From contig NZ_JARFVC010000004.1 of the NCBI RefSeq assembly GCF_029193815.1, forward strand, positions 124,001 to 188,000: a stretch of DNA of 64,000 nt. Direction: 5' to 3'. Of this stretch, positions 34,975 through 42,883 are shown one piece after another. Position 1 is the first letter of the stretch, and each line of letters opens with the position of its first letter. The position numbers and the translations under genes were made by a program. The notes under the pieces were generated by a model that made no database searches, was not told the DNA's origin, and worked only from the letters and a program-made list of their open reading frames with translations. Source of the DNA: Cytobacillus sp. S13-E01 (GTDB lineage Bacteria > Bacillota > Bacilli > Bacillales > Bacillaceae_L).

Positions 34975-36510
34975 ATGAGAATTAATTCTAATATTGCAGC
35001 GCTTAATACTTATCGTCAGTTGAATACTGCAACAACAAATCAATCTAAATCAATGGAGAAACTATCTTCTGGGCTTCGTATTAATAAAGCTGGGGACGAT
35101 GCAGCAGGTCTAGCCATTTCTGAAAAAATGCGTGGGCAAATTCGTGGGTTAGAAATGGGTTCTAAAAATGCACAAGATGGCATTTCTTTCATTCAAACGG
35201 CTGAAGGTGCATTAAATGAAACTCAATCTATTCTTCAACGTATGCGTGAACTAGCAGTTCAATCTGCCAATGATACAAATACAGACGCTGACCGAGGAGA
35301 GCTTCAAAAAGAGGTTGACCAATTAGCTGAAGAAATTACTCGTATTGCAAATAACACTGAGTTCAATACTAAATCTTTATTGAATGGTGCTGTTAGTGAT
35401 AGTGGTGAAAAAGCTGCTGTATTCCAGATTGGTGCAAACTCAGGTCAAAATATTACTTTAAATATTAAAGCTATGGATGCTGCTTCTTTAGGAGTTGCAA
35501 GAGATGCTACTACTATAACTGCTACTGCTAATGGTTCTGAAATCTCAAATGTGAAATTTGGAGATACTTTAGGAGCAGCGATTGTTGATGGTGCAAACAT
35601 TACATTTAATGCAGTTGATAATACTGGTGCCAATGCTACAGGTACTTTAGATGTAAATGGTAATACAATTACAGCTAACGCAGGTGCAGCCGGTACAGCA
35701 CTTAATGGTTTGAAAATTGTATTTGGTGCAGATAATAACTTAGCAGCAGCAGCATCTTTTAATGGTACTGATACAGTAACAATTACTGGTGACTGGGATG
35801 GCGGTGGAACTGGTGCTCCTGTTGACTTAACTGCTCTTGAATCTCTTATTCAAGGAGCAGATGCATCTTTATCGGGTGTAACTCTTAGTGAATCAGGCTC
35901 TTTTACAGCAGCTGATTTTGTGAACGCTGGAACCATTACTTTAGGCGGAGGTGCAGCGGCAAATTCAGCTGAAACAATCATTACTATTAGTGATGGAGGT
36001 TCAAATACTCAAACTGTTACAGTAGCAGATACTGCTACAAAGGTTTCTGTTACATCTGGAGCTTTCAATGGTCTTTCATTCGATGTAGGTAATGCTACTG
36101 CTCTTTCTGCTGGTGCAGACTCTATTGACATTGAGCGTTCAACTGTAGCAGCAACTGCAGCAACATTTGCTGGTAACGAAAAAACTGGAGATGCAGTAGC
36201 GAAAGCAGGCATTGATATTTCTTCTCAATCTGCTGCGGACACTGCGGTTACTTCAATTAACAATGCTATTGAATCAGTTTCAGCGGAGCGTTCAAAACTT
36301 GGTGCATACCAAAACCGCTTAGAATACACAGTAAATAACTTAAACACATCTTCTGAAAATCTAACTGCTGCGGAATCTCGTATTCGTGACGTAGACATGG
36401 CGAAAGAAATGATGAACCAAACAAAGAATTCAATTCTTTCTCAAGCAGCACAAGCAATGTTGGCTCAAGCTAACCAACAACCACAAGGAGTTCTACAACT
36501 TCTTCGTTAA
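34975..36510 (+). CDS. hag: flagellin Hag
   Basis: 511 aa. Conserved D0/D1 ends: MRINSNIAALNTYRQL, LSSGLRINKAGDDAAGLAIS and, at the C-terminus, ESRIRDVDMAKEMMNQTKN and QANQQPQGVLQLLR. The central ~220 residues (about 165-410) are Ala/Thr/Gly-rich and much longer than in the 304-aa B. subtilis Hag, forming a D2/D3-like outer domain. Codon use in the middle is more uniform than in the ends. It is the main filament subunit, transcribed by SigD and translationally repressed by CsrA. A strong SD AAGGAGG and its own terminator suggest high expression. Confidence 0.96.
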   Translation: MRINSNIAALNTYRQLNTATTNQSKSMEKLSSGLRINKAGDDAAGLAISEKMRGQIRGLEMGSKNAQDGISFIQTAEGALNETQSILQRMRELAVQSANDTNTDADRGELQKEVDQLAEEITRIANNTEFNTKSLLNGAVSDSGEKAAVFQIGANSGQNITLNIKAMDAASLGVARDATTITATANGSEISNVKFGDTLGAAIVDGANITFNAVDNTGANATGTLDVNGNTITANAGAAGTALNGLKIVFGADNNLAAAASFNGTDTVTITGDWDGGGTGAPVDLTALESLIQGADASLSGVTLSESGSFTAADFVNAGTITLGGGAAANSAETIITISDGGSNTQTVTVADTATKVSVTSGAFNGLSFDVGNATALSAGADSIDIERSTVAATAATFAGNEKTGDAVAKAGIDISSQSAADTAVTSINNAIESVSAERSKLGAYQNRLEYTVNNLNTSSENLTAAESRIRDVDMAKEMMNQTKNSILSQAAQAMLAQANQQPQGVLQLLR

Positions 36511-36529
36511 TTTTAGATGACATGAAATG

Positions 36530-36556
36530 GACTCTAGATTTTTTCTAGGGTCTTTT
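36530..36556 (+). terminator. terminator of hag
   Basis: GACTCTAG and CTAGGGTC arms (one G-T pair) round a T-rich loop, followed by five T. Confidence 0.85.
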
Positions 36557-36691
36557 TCATTGTATTGAGGAATTTTATGTTATCTAAAGCATTTTGATAA
36601 TAATTTTAGAAAAATGGAATTTACTCCACAATTGCGGTGGGAGAAAAGCAATAATGATGATACGTCAAAAAATATGAATTTGCACAAAAGA

Positions 36692-36835
36692 GAAACACGG
36701 GGACGGATCTCGTGTTTACCTAATTTTTACCAGCTTACTGCTACTGATGATGCAGCTGTGTGGTTCCATCGTTTACGAAGAGGTCCGGGTGTTAGGTATA
36801 AGGTTGACACATAAGGTTTCTTTCAATTCGTAAAG
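36692..36835 (+). repeat. CACGGGGACGGATCTCGTG repeat, copy 1
   Basis: The element starts AACACGGGGACGGATCTCGT, continues through CTAATTTTTACCAGCTTACT and CTACTGATGATGC, then GGTCCGGGTGTTAGGT, and ends near TTGACACATAAGG. CACG...CGTG lets the 5' end form a hairpin. No protein is credible. It lies between the hag terminator and the first flaG promoter. Confidence 0.85.
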
Positions 36836-36878
36836 AGATATTTTTACAATTAACCTCGCATTTATTCTCTATCTTTTC

Positions 36879-36906
36879 TAAACAAATTCCACTATTCAAC
36901 CGATAA
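36879..36906 (+). promoter_or_regulatory. SigD promoter, upstream (duplicate) copy
   Basis: TAAA, 16 nt, ACCGATAA; identical in its core to the promoter at 37605-37632. It now drives only a truncated flaG fragment. Confidence 0.8.
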
Positions 36907-36942
36907 AACTAGTAAAGGTAAGTTAGTCGAGGAGGAAACACT

Positions 36943-37269
36943 ATGTCTATAGAGCATATACCTTCTAACACAACACTGACATACAACAATGATAAAGTAA
37001 GGGCTCAAACAAATAAGGTTAACGATGAAATTAAAATGACAATCAATGAAATACCTCGAATGAAACACGGGGACGGATCTCGCGTTGCCCTAATTTTTAC
37101 CAGCTTACCGCTACTGATGATGCCGGGGAGACACGGGGACGGATCTCGCGTTTCCCTAATTTTTACCAGCTTACCGCTACTGATGATGCCGCTGTGTGGT
37201 TCCATCGTTTACGATGTGGTCCGGGTGTTAGGTATAAGGTTGACACATAGGGTTTCTTTCAATTCATAA
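36943..37269 (+). pseudogene. truncated flaG 5' fragment fused to repeat
   Basis: The first 41 codons (36943-37065) match intact flaG at 37669 almost exactly (a Thr-Ile for Thr-Asn change near codon 34), with the same SD GGAGGAAACACT. The frame then runs into the repeat (HGDGSRVALIFT, twice) and stops at 37269. Promoter and ribosome site are intact, so a 108-aa chimeric peptide could be made, but the conserved FlaG domain is missing. Best read as a remnant of a repeat-mediated duplication. Confidence 0.85.
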
Positions 37270-37560
37270 AGAAATATTTTTACAATTAACCTCGCATTTA
37301 TTCTCCAGAAACACGGGGACGGATCTCGCGTTTCCCTAATTTTTACCGGCTTACTGCTACTGATGATGCCGCTGTGTGGTTCCATCGTTTACGATGTGGT
37401 CCGGGTGTTAGGTATTGGAAACACGGGGACGGATCTCGTGTTTACCTAATTTTTACCAGCTTACTGCTACTGATGATGCCGCTGTGTGGTTCCATCGTTT
37501 ACGATGTGGTCCGGGTGTTAGGTATAAGGTTGACACATAGGGTTTCTTTCAATTCATAAA
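37063..37560 (+). repeat. CACGGGGACGG repeat cluster, copies 2-5
   Basis: ACACGGGGACGGATCTCG occurs at about 37068, 37131, 37313 and 37422. Copies 3 and 5 continue through GGTCCGGGTGTTAGGT into TTGACACATAGGG and a CTTTCAATTCATAAAG tail; copy 2 is cut after CTACTGATGATGCC and copy 4 after GTTAGGT. The head-to-tail arrangement with truncated members suggests slippage or unequal recombination. Confidence 0.88.
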
Positions 37561-37604
37561 GAAATATTTTTACAATTAACCTCGCATTTATTCTCTATCT
37601 TTTC

Positions 37605-37632
37605 TAAACAAATTCCACTATTCAACCGATAA
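37605..37632 (+). promoter_or_regulatory. SigD promoter of flaG-fliD-fliS-fliT
   Basis: TAAA, 16 nt, ACCGATAA, 36 bp before flaG. Confidence 0.85.
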
Positions 37633-37668
37633 AACTAGTAAAGGTAAGTTAGTCGAGGAGGAAACACT

Positions 37669-38040
37669 ATGTCTATAGAGCATATCCCTTCTAACACAAC
37701 ACTGACATACAACAATGATAAAGTAAGGGCTCAAACAAATAAGGTTAACGATGAAATTAAAATGACAAACAATGAAATACCTCGAATGAAATTGAGAGAA
37801 AATGACGAAAAGATTTCAGAAGAAAAACTAAAGGGAATGGTAGAGGGACTAAATGATTTCTTGCAACCAACACACACATCGCTAAAGTTTGAGCTTCATG
37901 AGAAATTAAAAGAGTACTACGTTACAATTGTAGATGAGACTTCAAAAGAGGTTATAAGAGAAATTCCATCAAAAAAGTTATTAGATATGTATGCAGCGAT
38001 GACAGAATTTCTAGGTTTTGTCGTTGATAGGAAGATTTAA
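37669..38040 (+). CDS. flaG: flagellar protein FlaG
   Basis: The 123-aa intact copy has the FlaG domain at about 60-123 (GMVEGLNDFLQPTHTSLKFELHEKLKEYYVTIVDE...REIPSKKLLDMYAAMTEFLGFVVDRKI). The N-terminal half is variable and polar. FlaG influences filament length in other bacteria; B. subtilis calls it YvyC. It is first gene of the operon with fliD, fliS and fliT. Upstream there is a duplicate of its promoter and first 41 codons. Confidence 0.92.
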   Translation: MSIEHIPSNTTLTYNNDKVRAQTNKVNDEIKMTNNEIPRMKLRENDEKISEEKLKGMVEGLNDFLQPTHTSLKFELHEKLKEYYVTIVDETSKEVIREIPSKKLLDMYAAMTEFLGFVVDRKI

Positions 38041-38054
38041 AGGCGGTGTTATAA

Positions 38055-39674
38055 ATGGGAATGAGAATTAGTGGACTTGCAAGTGGTATGGATATCGATA
38101 CGATTGTCAAAGACCTCATGAAGGTAGAGCGTATGAAAGTCGACAAGCTGTCCCAAAAAAAGCAAATTATTGAATGGCAGCGAGATCTATACCGTGAACT
38201 TAATACAGAGTTACAAAACTTTGATACATTTTTACGTGATGGGGTTGGAATGTCAAAAACATTCAATGCTAAAATAGTTACTAGTTCTGATTCAACGAAG
38301 GTAACTGCTGTTTCGAGTGGAAGTACAACCAATATCTCAACTCGGGTTGAAGTAGGAAATTTAGCAACGGCTACAACATGGCAGTCAGATAGTTCAATTA
38401 ATTATGCCTATACTGGTGCAGATATAACTACTACTACATGGGATTTTGCATCAAAAACAATTGGAACAGATTTGACGCTATCTTATCAAGTTACTGATCC
38501 AGGTGGAGAGGTGAGAAATTCTGTCACTGTAGACTTAAAAAAAGGAGATACAATTGATTCTGTTATCAGCAAAATTAATAGCTCAAATCTGGGTGTTTCT
38601 GCGATGAAGGAATCAATATTGGTGGATGGCACCGTAGATCCTCCTACTTATGAAGAACGTGTTGTTTTTAGTAACAAGTTAACGGGAAGTGGTGCTTCGA
38701 TTGTTAGTAATGATGAAACTACAACAGATTTTATGCAATCATTAGGATTCTCGGGTGCTGCGACATCTGGCGAAATTGTAACGGATCTTGCCTATAGGAA
38801 TAATGGAGAAGATGCAACCGTTAAAATAGATGGCTTTCAATTACAAAAAGCTTCGAACACCTTCACGATTAACAATATTACCTATACATTACACAATAAA
38901 ACAGCAATAGATGAAGCGATTACGATTTCATCATCAACTGACACAGATGCTGTATTTGATTCAGTCATTAAGTTCATGGATAAATACAATGAACTCATTG
39001 ACAAAGTTAATGGCAAGTTAAACGAAGAGGTTTACCGTAGTTATAAACCATTAACAAATGAAGAACGCGAGGCCCTTTCAGAAAAAGAAATTGAACTTTG
39101 GGAAGAGAAAGCAAAAAGTGGGATTTTACGTAATGATAGTATTTTTTCAAAGGGTATAAACCAGCTCCGTCAGGCAAATTTTAGTAGGGTCGATGCACCG
39201 GATATCGGTATTTTTACTAATTTATCGGAGATAGGAATTGTTACTTCGAAAAACTATCGTGACGGGGGGAAATTAGTTCTTGACCCAAATGTAACAGGGA
39301 CTGATAGGCTAACAGGTGAGCAACGGTTACGAAAAGCAATTGAAACAGACCCAAATGCTATTTATAAGTTGTTTATGAGTGGAGCAGATGAAAAGGAAAC
39401 AGATAGACGCGGTATTGCTCGACGCATGCGCGATACAATTAAGTCTACAATTGATGACGTTGTGAAAAAGGCAGGTAATCAATTTAGAGTTAATAACCAA
39501 TTTACTCTTGGCCGCGAGTTAGACGATGTTGATAATCGCGTTTCATCTTATGAACGTCGTCTCATCCAAGTAGAAGATCGCTATTATCGCCAATTCACTG
39601 CAATGGAAAAAGCAATACAACAAGCTAATCAACAAGCATCGTATATTATGCAGCAGTTTGGCGGAGGAGTATAA
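38055..39674 (+). CDS. fliD: flagellar filament cap protein FliD
   Basis: 539 aa. FliD_N domain MRISGLASGMDIDTIVKDLMKVERMK at the start, and FliD_C at about 250-520 with FDSVIKFMDKYNELIDKVNGKL, plus the C-terminal coiled helix rich in Gln (YRQFTAMEKAIQQANQQASYIMQQF). It folds flagellin monomers at the filament tip. It lies 14 bp after flaG; SD AAAGGCGGTG. Confidence 0.95.
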   Translation: MGMRISGLASGMDIDTIVKDLMKVERMKVDKLSQKKQIIEWQRDLYRELNTELQNFDTFLRDGVGMSKTFNAKIVTSSDSTKVTAVSSGSTTNISTRVEVGNLATATTWQSDSSINYAYTGADITTTTWDFASKTIGTDLTLSYQVTDPGGEVRNSVTVDLKKGDTIDSVISKINSSNLGVSAMKESILVDGTVDPPTYEERVVFSNKLTGSGASIVSNDETTTDFMQSLGFSGAATSGEIVTDLAYRNNGEDATVKIDGFQLQKASNTFTINNITYTLHNKTAIDEAITISSSTDTDAVFDSVIKFMDKYNELIDKVNGKLNEEVYRSYKPLTNEEREALSEKEIELWEEKAKSGILRNDSIFSKGINQLRQANFSRVDAPDIGIFTNLSEIGIVTSKNYRDGGKLVLDPNVTGTDRLTGEQRLRKAIETDPNAIYKLFMSGADEKETDRRGIARRMRDTIKSTIDDVVKKAGNQFRVNNQFTLGRELDDVDNRVSSYERRLIQVEDRYYRQFTAMEKAIQQANQQASYIMQQFGGGV

Positions 39675-39692
39675 GAAAAGGAGTGAAACAAC

Positions 39693-40094
39693 ATGGCAAC
39701 TACCAACCCATATGCATCCTATCAAACAAATTCAGTGACAACAGCTTCACCTGGTGAGCTAACATTAATGCTTTATAACGGATGTTTAAAATTTATGAAA
39801 CTTGCTCGAAAAGCGATAGAAGATAAAAATATAGAAGTCAAAAATACTAATCTACTGAAAGCACAAAACATCATCCGCGAATTAATGGTGACGTTAAACA
39901 TGGACCAAGAAGTGTCAAAAAATTTAATGGTAATGTACGATTATATTAATCGTCAGCTTATGGAAGTTAATATTAAGAATGATTTAGAGATATTAACTGA
40001 GGTTGAGGGTTATCTAACTGAATTCCGTGATACCTGGAAGGAAGTTGTGCAAATTAACCGACAACAGCAACATACACAAGGTGGACAAGCATAG
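39693..40094 (+). CDS. fliS: flagellin chaperone FliS
   Basis: The 133-aa canonical FliS: NPYASYQTNSVTTASPGELTLMLYNGCLKFMKLARKAI and the following helical bundle with LNMDQEVSKNLMVMYDYINRQL. It binds the flagellin C-terminus and, in B. subtilis, helps release FliW. A second FliS-like protein is encoded at 22819. SD AAAAGGAGTG; the last base of its TAG is the first base of the fliT GTG start. Confidence 0.96.
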   Translation: MATTNPYASYQTNSVTTASPGELTLMLYNGCLKFMKLARKAIEDKNIEVKNTNLLKAQNIIRELMVTLNMDQEVSKNLMVMYDYINRQLMEVNIKNDLEILTEVEGYLTEFRDTWKEVVQINRQQQHTQGGQA

Positions 40095-40444
40095 TGAGTG
40101 CGGTGAAAACTCTTTATCTTGCTTCAAAAGAACTTTATGATCTTTTACAAGAATCTAGCAAAAATGATCATAGAGAGACTATTATCTCAAAGATAGAAGA
40201 ACTATTAGAATCTAGACAAAAGCTAATCAATCAAGTCAAGCCTCCATACACTTCTGACGAAAAGCTGTTGGGAGCGGAGGTAGTAAAACTAAATAAAGTT
40301 ATTGATGAAAAACTAGCTTTTATGAAACAAGATATTCAACTTGATATAAACCAACTAAAAAAGACAAAAACATCTACCAATAAGTATACAAACCCTTATG
40401 AGTCTGTATCTCTAGATGGGGTGTTTTTTGACAAAAGAAAATAG
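40094..40444 (+). CDS. fliT: flagellar chaperone FliT
   Basis: The 116-aa helical protein starts with GTG at 40094, overlapping the fliS stop by 1 nt. The helical pattern (TLYLASKELYDLLQ, IEELLESRQKLINQVKPPYTSDEKLLGAEVVKLNKVIDEKL) and position identify FliT, the chaperone of the FliD cap protein. The C-terminal TNKYTNPYESVSLDGVFFDKR is typical of Bacillus FliT (YvyD-proximal). Confidence rests mainly on synteny and size. Confidence 0.88.
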   Translation: MSAVKTLYLASKELYDLLQESSKNDHRETIISKIEELLESRQKLINQVKPPYTSDEKLLGAEVVKLNKVIDEKLAFMKQDIQLDINQLKKTKTSTNKYTNPYESVSLDGVFFDKRK

Positions 40445-40452
40445 GTGAAACC

Positions 40453-40839
40453 ATGATGCAACTAAGTGAAGCTCAATTTGAAATGGTCGATAGATATAAC
40501 TCACTTTTGCACACTGTAGAAGAAGCGTTTGAGTATGTTGTGGAAAGCTTTGAAAACTACGAGCGTACACAAGGAGATCAGGTTTTGGCAGATATTTTTT
40601 CTGCACTGTCACAAATTAGAAACACAAATGAAAATCTAGTATCTCTTTTTAGGGAAGAGAAAGCACTTGTTACTGATATCCTAAAATTCGAGGCTGTTAT
40701 CAAGGAAGTAGAAAAACTAGAAATTCAGTTCGAAGACCAGACACTGAAGCAACAATTGATCAAAACCAATATTTTTCCAGCTTTCCAAGCATGGAAGCTT
40801 TTAATGCAAAAGTCACTAGAAAAATATACAAATCAATGA
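40453..40839 (+). CDS. hypothetical helical protein at end of flagellar operon
   Basis: 128 aa, all-helical by composition (acidic, with many Glu, Gln and Leu), no signal peptide or membrane segment. It starts 9 bp after fliT (ATGATG, GGTGAAACC upstream) and ends in front of a strong terminator, so it is the last gene of flaG-fliD-fliS-fliT. I do not recognise a family. Size and location suggest another export chaperone or small flagellar regulator, but that is inference from context. Confidence 0.75.
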   Translation: MMQLSEAQFEMVDRYNSLLHTVEEAFEYVVESFENYERTQGDQVLADIFSALSQIRNTNENLVSLFREEKALVTDILKFEAVIKEVEKLEIQFEDQTLKQQLIKTNIFPAFQAWKLLMQKSLEKYTNQ

Positions 40840-40846
40840 AAAAAAG

Positions 40847-40876
40847 CTCCTACTCAATTGTGGGAGCTTTTTTTTG
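40847..40876 (+). terminator. terminator of flaG-fliDST operon
   Basis: AAAGCTCC and GGAGCTTT arms, loop TACTCAATTGTG region, then seven T. Confidence 0.9.
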
Positions 40877-40958
40877 TATTGTTTTAAAATAACAGAACAT
40901 ACGTTTCTTTTATGTGATATAATAAAAGTATAAAATAGCTAAAGGATGTGGTAAAATA

Positions 40959-41918
40959 ATGGTAAAAAACATGGTGTTAGAAAGACCTAGTGAATACGGT
41001 ATGATTGATTATGATGGGCTTTGGAAAAAACTAATATTTGAGTTGTTTGAAGAGTTTGTGTTATTCTTTGCCGCTGAATTATATGAAGAAATTGACTTTT
41101 TAATAGAACCCGAGTTTTTGCAACAGGAGCTCTTTCAAGAGATCATCAAAGAAAAGAAAGGTAAACAAGTTGCTGATCAACTTGTGAAGGTATTTCTAAA
41201 GAGTGGTGAGGAAAAGTGGATGTTGATTCATATCGAAGTACAGGGAGATCCTGATCCATCGTTTTCAAAAAGAATGTTTCGTTATTACTACCGGATATTT
41301 GATATGTATGATAGAGACATAGTAGCGATTGCATTGTTAACCGATGCCTCAAAGCATTTTCGTCCTAGCAACTACCGTCGATCTTCATTCGGCACAGAGA
41401 TAACCTATGAATATAATGTGTACAAATTTAATGATCAGAATGAAGAACAACTTTTACTTTCTAACAACCCATTTGCGATCGCAGTCCTAGCGGGCAAATA
41501 TGCCAACGAGGCAAAAAATGATGATGAAAAGCGTTACCGCTTCAAACGAAAATTAATCCAGTTAATTTTACAAAAAAATGATCATCCACGAGAAGAACAA
41601 CGCATCTTTATAACTACACTCATTTACTTCATTGATTACTTACTACAAATACCTAAAGAGCTGACAGTAAAGCTACGAAATGAAATCATTTTAACAAAGG
41701 AGGAAAAAGAGATGTGGTACTTAGATAGAAAAAACTTGCCACCCACTTTTGGTGAATTAGAAAAGATAGTGAGAGAGGAAGGAAGAGAGGAAGGAAGAAA
41801 AGAAGGCCTTGTAAGAGAACAACGCAAAATCGCAAAGAGTATGTTGAATGCGGGGTTTACAATTGAAACGATCGTAAAATTGACAGAGTTATCAGAAGAA
41901 GAAGTACGGAAGCTGTAG
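40959..41918 (+). CDS. Rpn-family PD-(D/E)XK nuclease/transposase-like protein
   Basis: The 319-aa protein has the Rpn/YhgA-like pattern: DYDGLWKKLIFELFEEFVLFF, the PD-(D/E)XK-type strand EEKWMLIHIEVQGDPDPSF with KRMFRYYYRI, and DRDIVAIALLTD. A Glu/Arg-rich coiled stretch near the C-terminus (VREEGREEGRKEGLVREQ) is followed by AKSMLNAGFTIETIVKLTELSEEEVRKL, the family's C-terminal helix-turn-helix-like tail. Rpn proteins promote recombination and are often multicopy. The gene interrupts flagellar-hpf synteny, and its last ~110 codons are duplicated downstream. It is followed by a terminator and a REP palindrome. Confidence 0.88.
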   Translation: MVKNMVLERPSEYGMIDYDGLWKKLIFELFEEFVLFFAAELYEEIDFLIEPEFLQQELFQEIIKEKKGKQVADQLVKVFLKSGEEKWMLIHIEVQGDPDPSFSKRMFRYYYRIFDMYDRDIVAIALLTDASKHFRPSNYRRSSFGTEITYEYNVYKFNDQNEEQLLLSNNPFAIAVLAGKYANEAKNDDEKRYRFKRKLIQLILQKNDHPREEQRIFITTLIYFIDYLLQIPKELTVKLRNEIILTKEEKEMWYLDRKNLPPTFGELEKIVREEGREEGRKEGLVREQRKIAKSMLNAGFTIETIVKLTELSEEEVRKL

Positions 41919-41922
41919 GCTG

Positions 41923-41964
41923 AAAGGTGCCGAGTGAAGGGATAACCTTGTTAGGCACCTTTTA
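41923..41964 (+). terminator. terminator of Rpn gene
   Basis: AAAGGTGCC and GGCACCTTTT arms; a second copy follows the duplicated fragment at 42378-42424. Confidence 0.82.
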
Positions 41965-41972
41965 TTATTGGT

Positions 41973-42007
41973 ATAATTCGACACCTTCATGGAAGGTGTC
42001 GAATTAT
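41973..42007 (+). repeat. REP-like palindrome
   Basis: 16-bp perfect arms ATAATTCGACACCTTC and GAAGGTGTCGAATTAT round ATG. Same family as the RAYT-flanking arrays. Confidence 0.92.
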
Positions 42008-42011
42008 CTGA

Positions 42012-42373
42012 GGCAAAAAAATGATCATCCACGAGAAGAACAACGCATCTTTATAACTACACTCATTTACTTCATTGTTTACTTACTACAAATACCTAAA
42101 GACCTGACAGTAAAGCTACGAAATGAAATCATTTTAACAAAGGAGGAAAAGGAGATGTGGTACTTAGATAGAAAAAACTTGCCACCTACTTTTGGTGAAT
42201 TAGAAAAGTTAGTGAGAGAAGAAGGAAGAGAGGAAGGAAGAGAAGAAGGAAGAAAAGAAGGCCTTGTAAGAGAACAACGCAAAATCGCAAAGAGTATGTT
42301 GAATGCGGGGTTTACAATTGAAATGATCGTAAAATTGACAGAGTTATCAGAAGAAGAAGTACGGAAGCTGTAG
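42012..42373 (+). pseudogene. duplicated C-terminal fragment of the Rpn gene
   Basis: From about 42013 the sequence repeats the Rpn gene's end (KNDHPREEQRIFITTLIYFI... to EEEVRKL) with few changes (VYLL for DYLL, KDL for KEL, EMIV for ETIV). It has one extra GREE unit in the Glu/Arg stretch. It lacks the nuclease domain and any proper start; an upstream frame through the REP is probably spurious. The copy lies 443 bp from the original and includes the following terminator and palindrome. Confidence 0.9.
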
Positions 42374-42377
42374 GCTG

Positions 42378-42424
42378 AAAGGTGCCGAGTGAAGGGATAA
42401 CCTTGTTAGGCACCTTTTATTTTG
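42378..42424 (+). terminator. duplicate terminator after Rpn fragment
   Basis: Same AAAGGTGCC/GGCACCTTTT hairpin as at 41923-41964. Confidence 0.78.
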
Positions 42425-42426
42425 GT

Positions 42427-42483
42427 ATAATTCGACACCTTCATGGAAGGTGTCGAATTATCTTTTTTTCGGAAGGTGTCGAA
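42427..42483 (+). repeat. REP-like palindrome plus half copy
   Basis: ATAATTCGACACCTTC, atg, GAAGGTGTCGAATTAT at 42427-42461, then a lone right arm GGAAGGTGTCGAA at 42471-42483. Confidence 0.9.
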
Positions 42484-42524
42484 AAATATCCACCTTGATG
42501 TAACAGGACTGTCACAAGAAACAC

Positions 42525-42550
42525 GTTTTTGCACCTTTTTAATAGGGTAA
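42525..42550 (+). promoter_or_regulatory. SigB-like promoter upstream of hpf
   Basis: GTTTTT, 14 nt, GGGTAA against the SigB consensus GTTTAA, N13-15, GGGTAT. B. subtilis yvyD (hpf) is known to use SigB and SigH. Confidence 0.55.
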
Positions 42551-42704
42551 ACTATAAGTAAGAGGTAGATATAATTCTACTAAGTCCCATTGGGATTACT
42601 AATATTCCCGAAACAGTCATATCCGCTAATTCCAAGGCATATATTAATTCACTTCAACATTGTCTTGGAATTCACGAAATATTCACAAAGTATTTTAGGT
42701 TTAA

Positions 42705-42734
42705 GCAGGATTCAGAGAGGGTAATGTAGAATTA
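42705..42734 (+). promoter_or_regulatory. SigH-like promoter upstream of hpf
   Basis: GCAGGATTC, 12 nt, GTAGAATTA: matches RnAGGAwww, N11-12, RnnGAATww at all but one position. A transcript would have a ~140-nt leader. Confidence 0.7.
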
Positions 42735-42883
42735 TAGTAACATAGCCTCATTTAAGATGAACTTGTTGTGAATAACAAGTTAGGTCAGCGGCAAAGTACA
42801 TAAGTTGACCTCGAACAGGCTATGCACTAACAGTTAGTGCAATGTAAACCGAAGTGTTTCGATTTAAAAGGAGGAGTTCATTT

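Larger units (their letters stand above)
42484..42883 (+). promoter_or_regulatory. promoter and leader region of hpf
   Basis: 400 bp without an ORF. It holds a SigB-like promoter (42525-42550), a SigH-like promoter (42705-42734), and a leader with two pairings: GGTCA...TTGACC (42784-42811) and the 8-bp palindrome GCACTAAC, a, GTTAGTGC (42825-42841). Confidence 0.6.

Noticed and set aside
36614-36814. 66-aa ORF overlapping repeat copy 1
   Set aside because: No SD; most of it is the non-coding repeat. The 61-aa ORF at 37374-37559 is rejected on the same ground.
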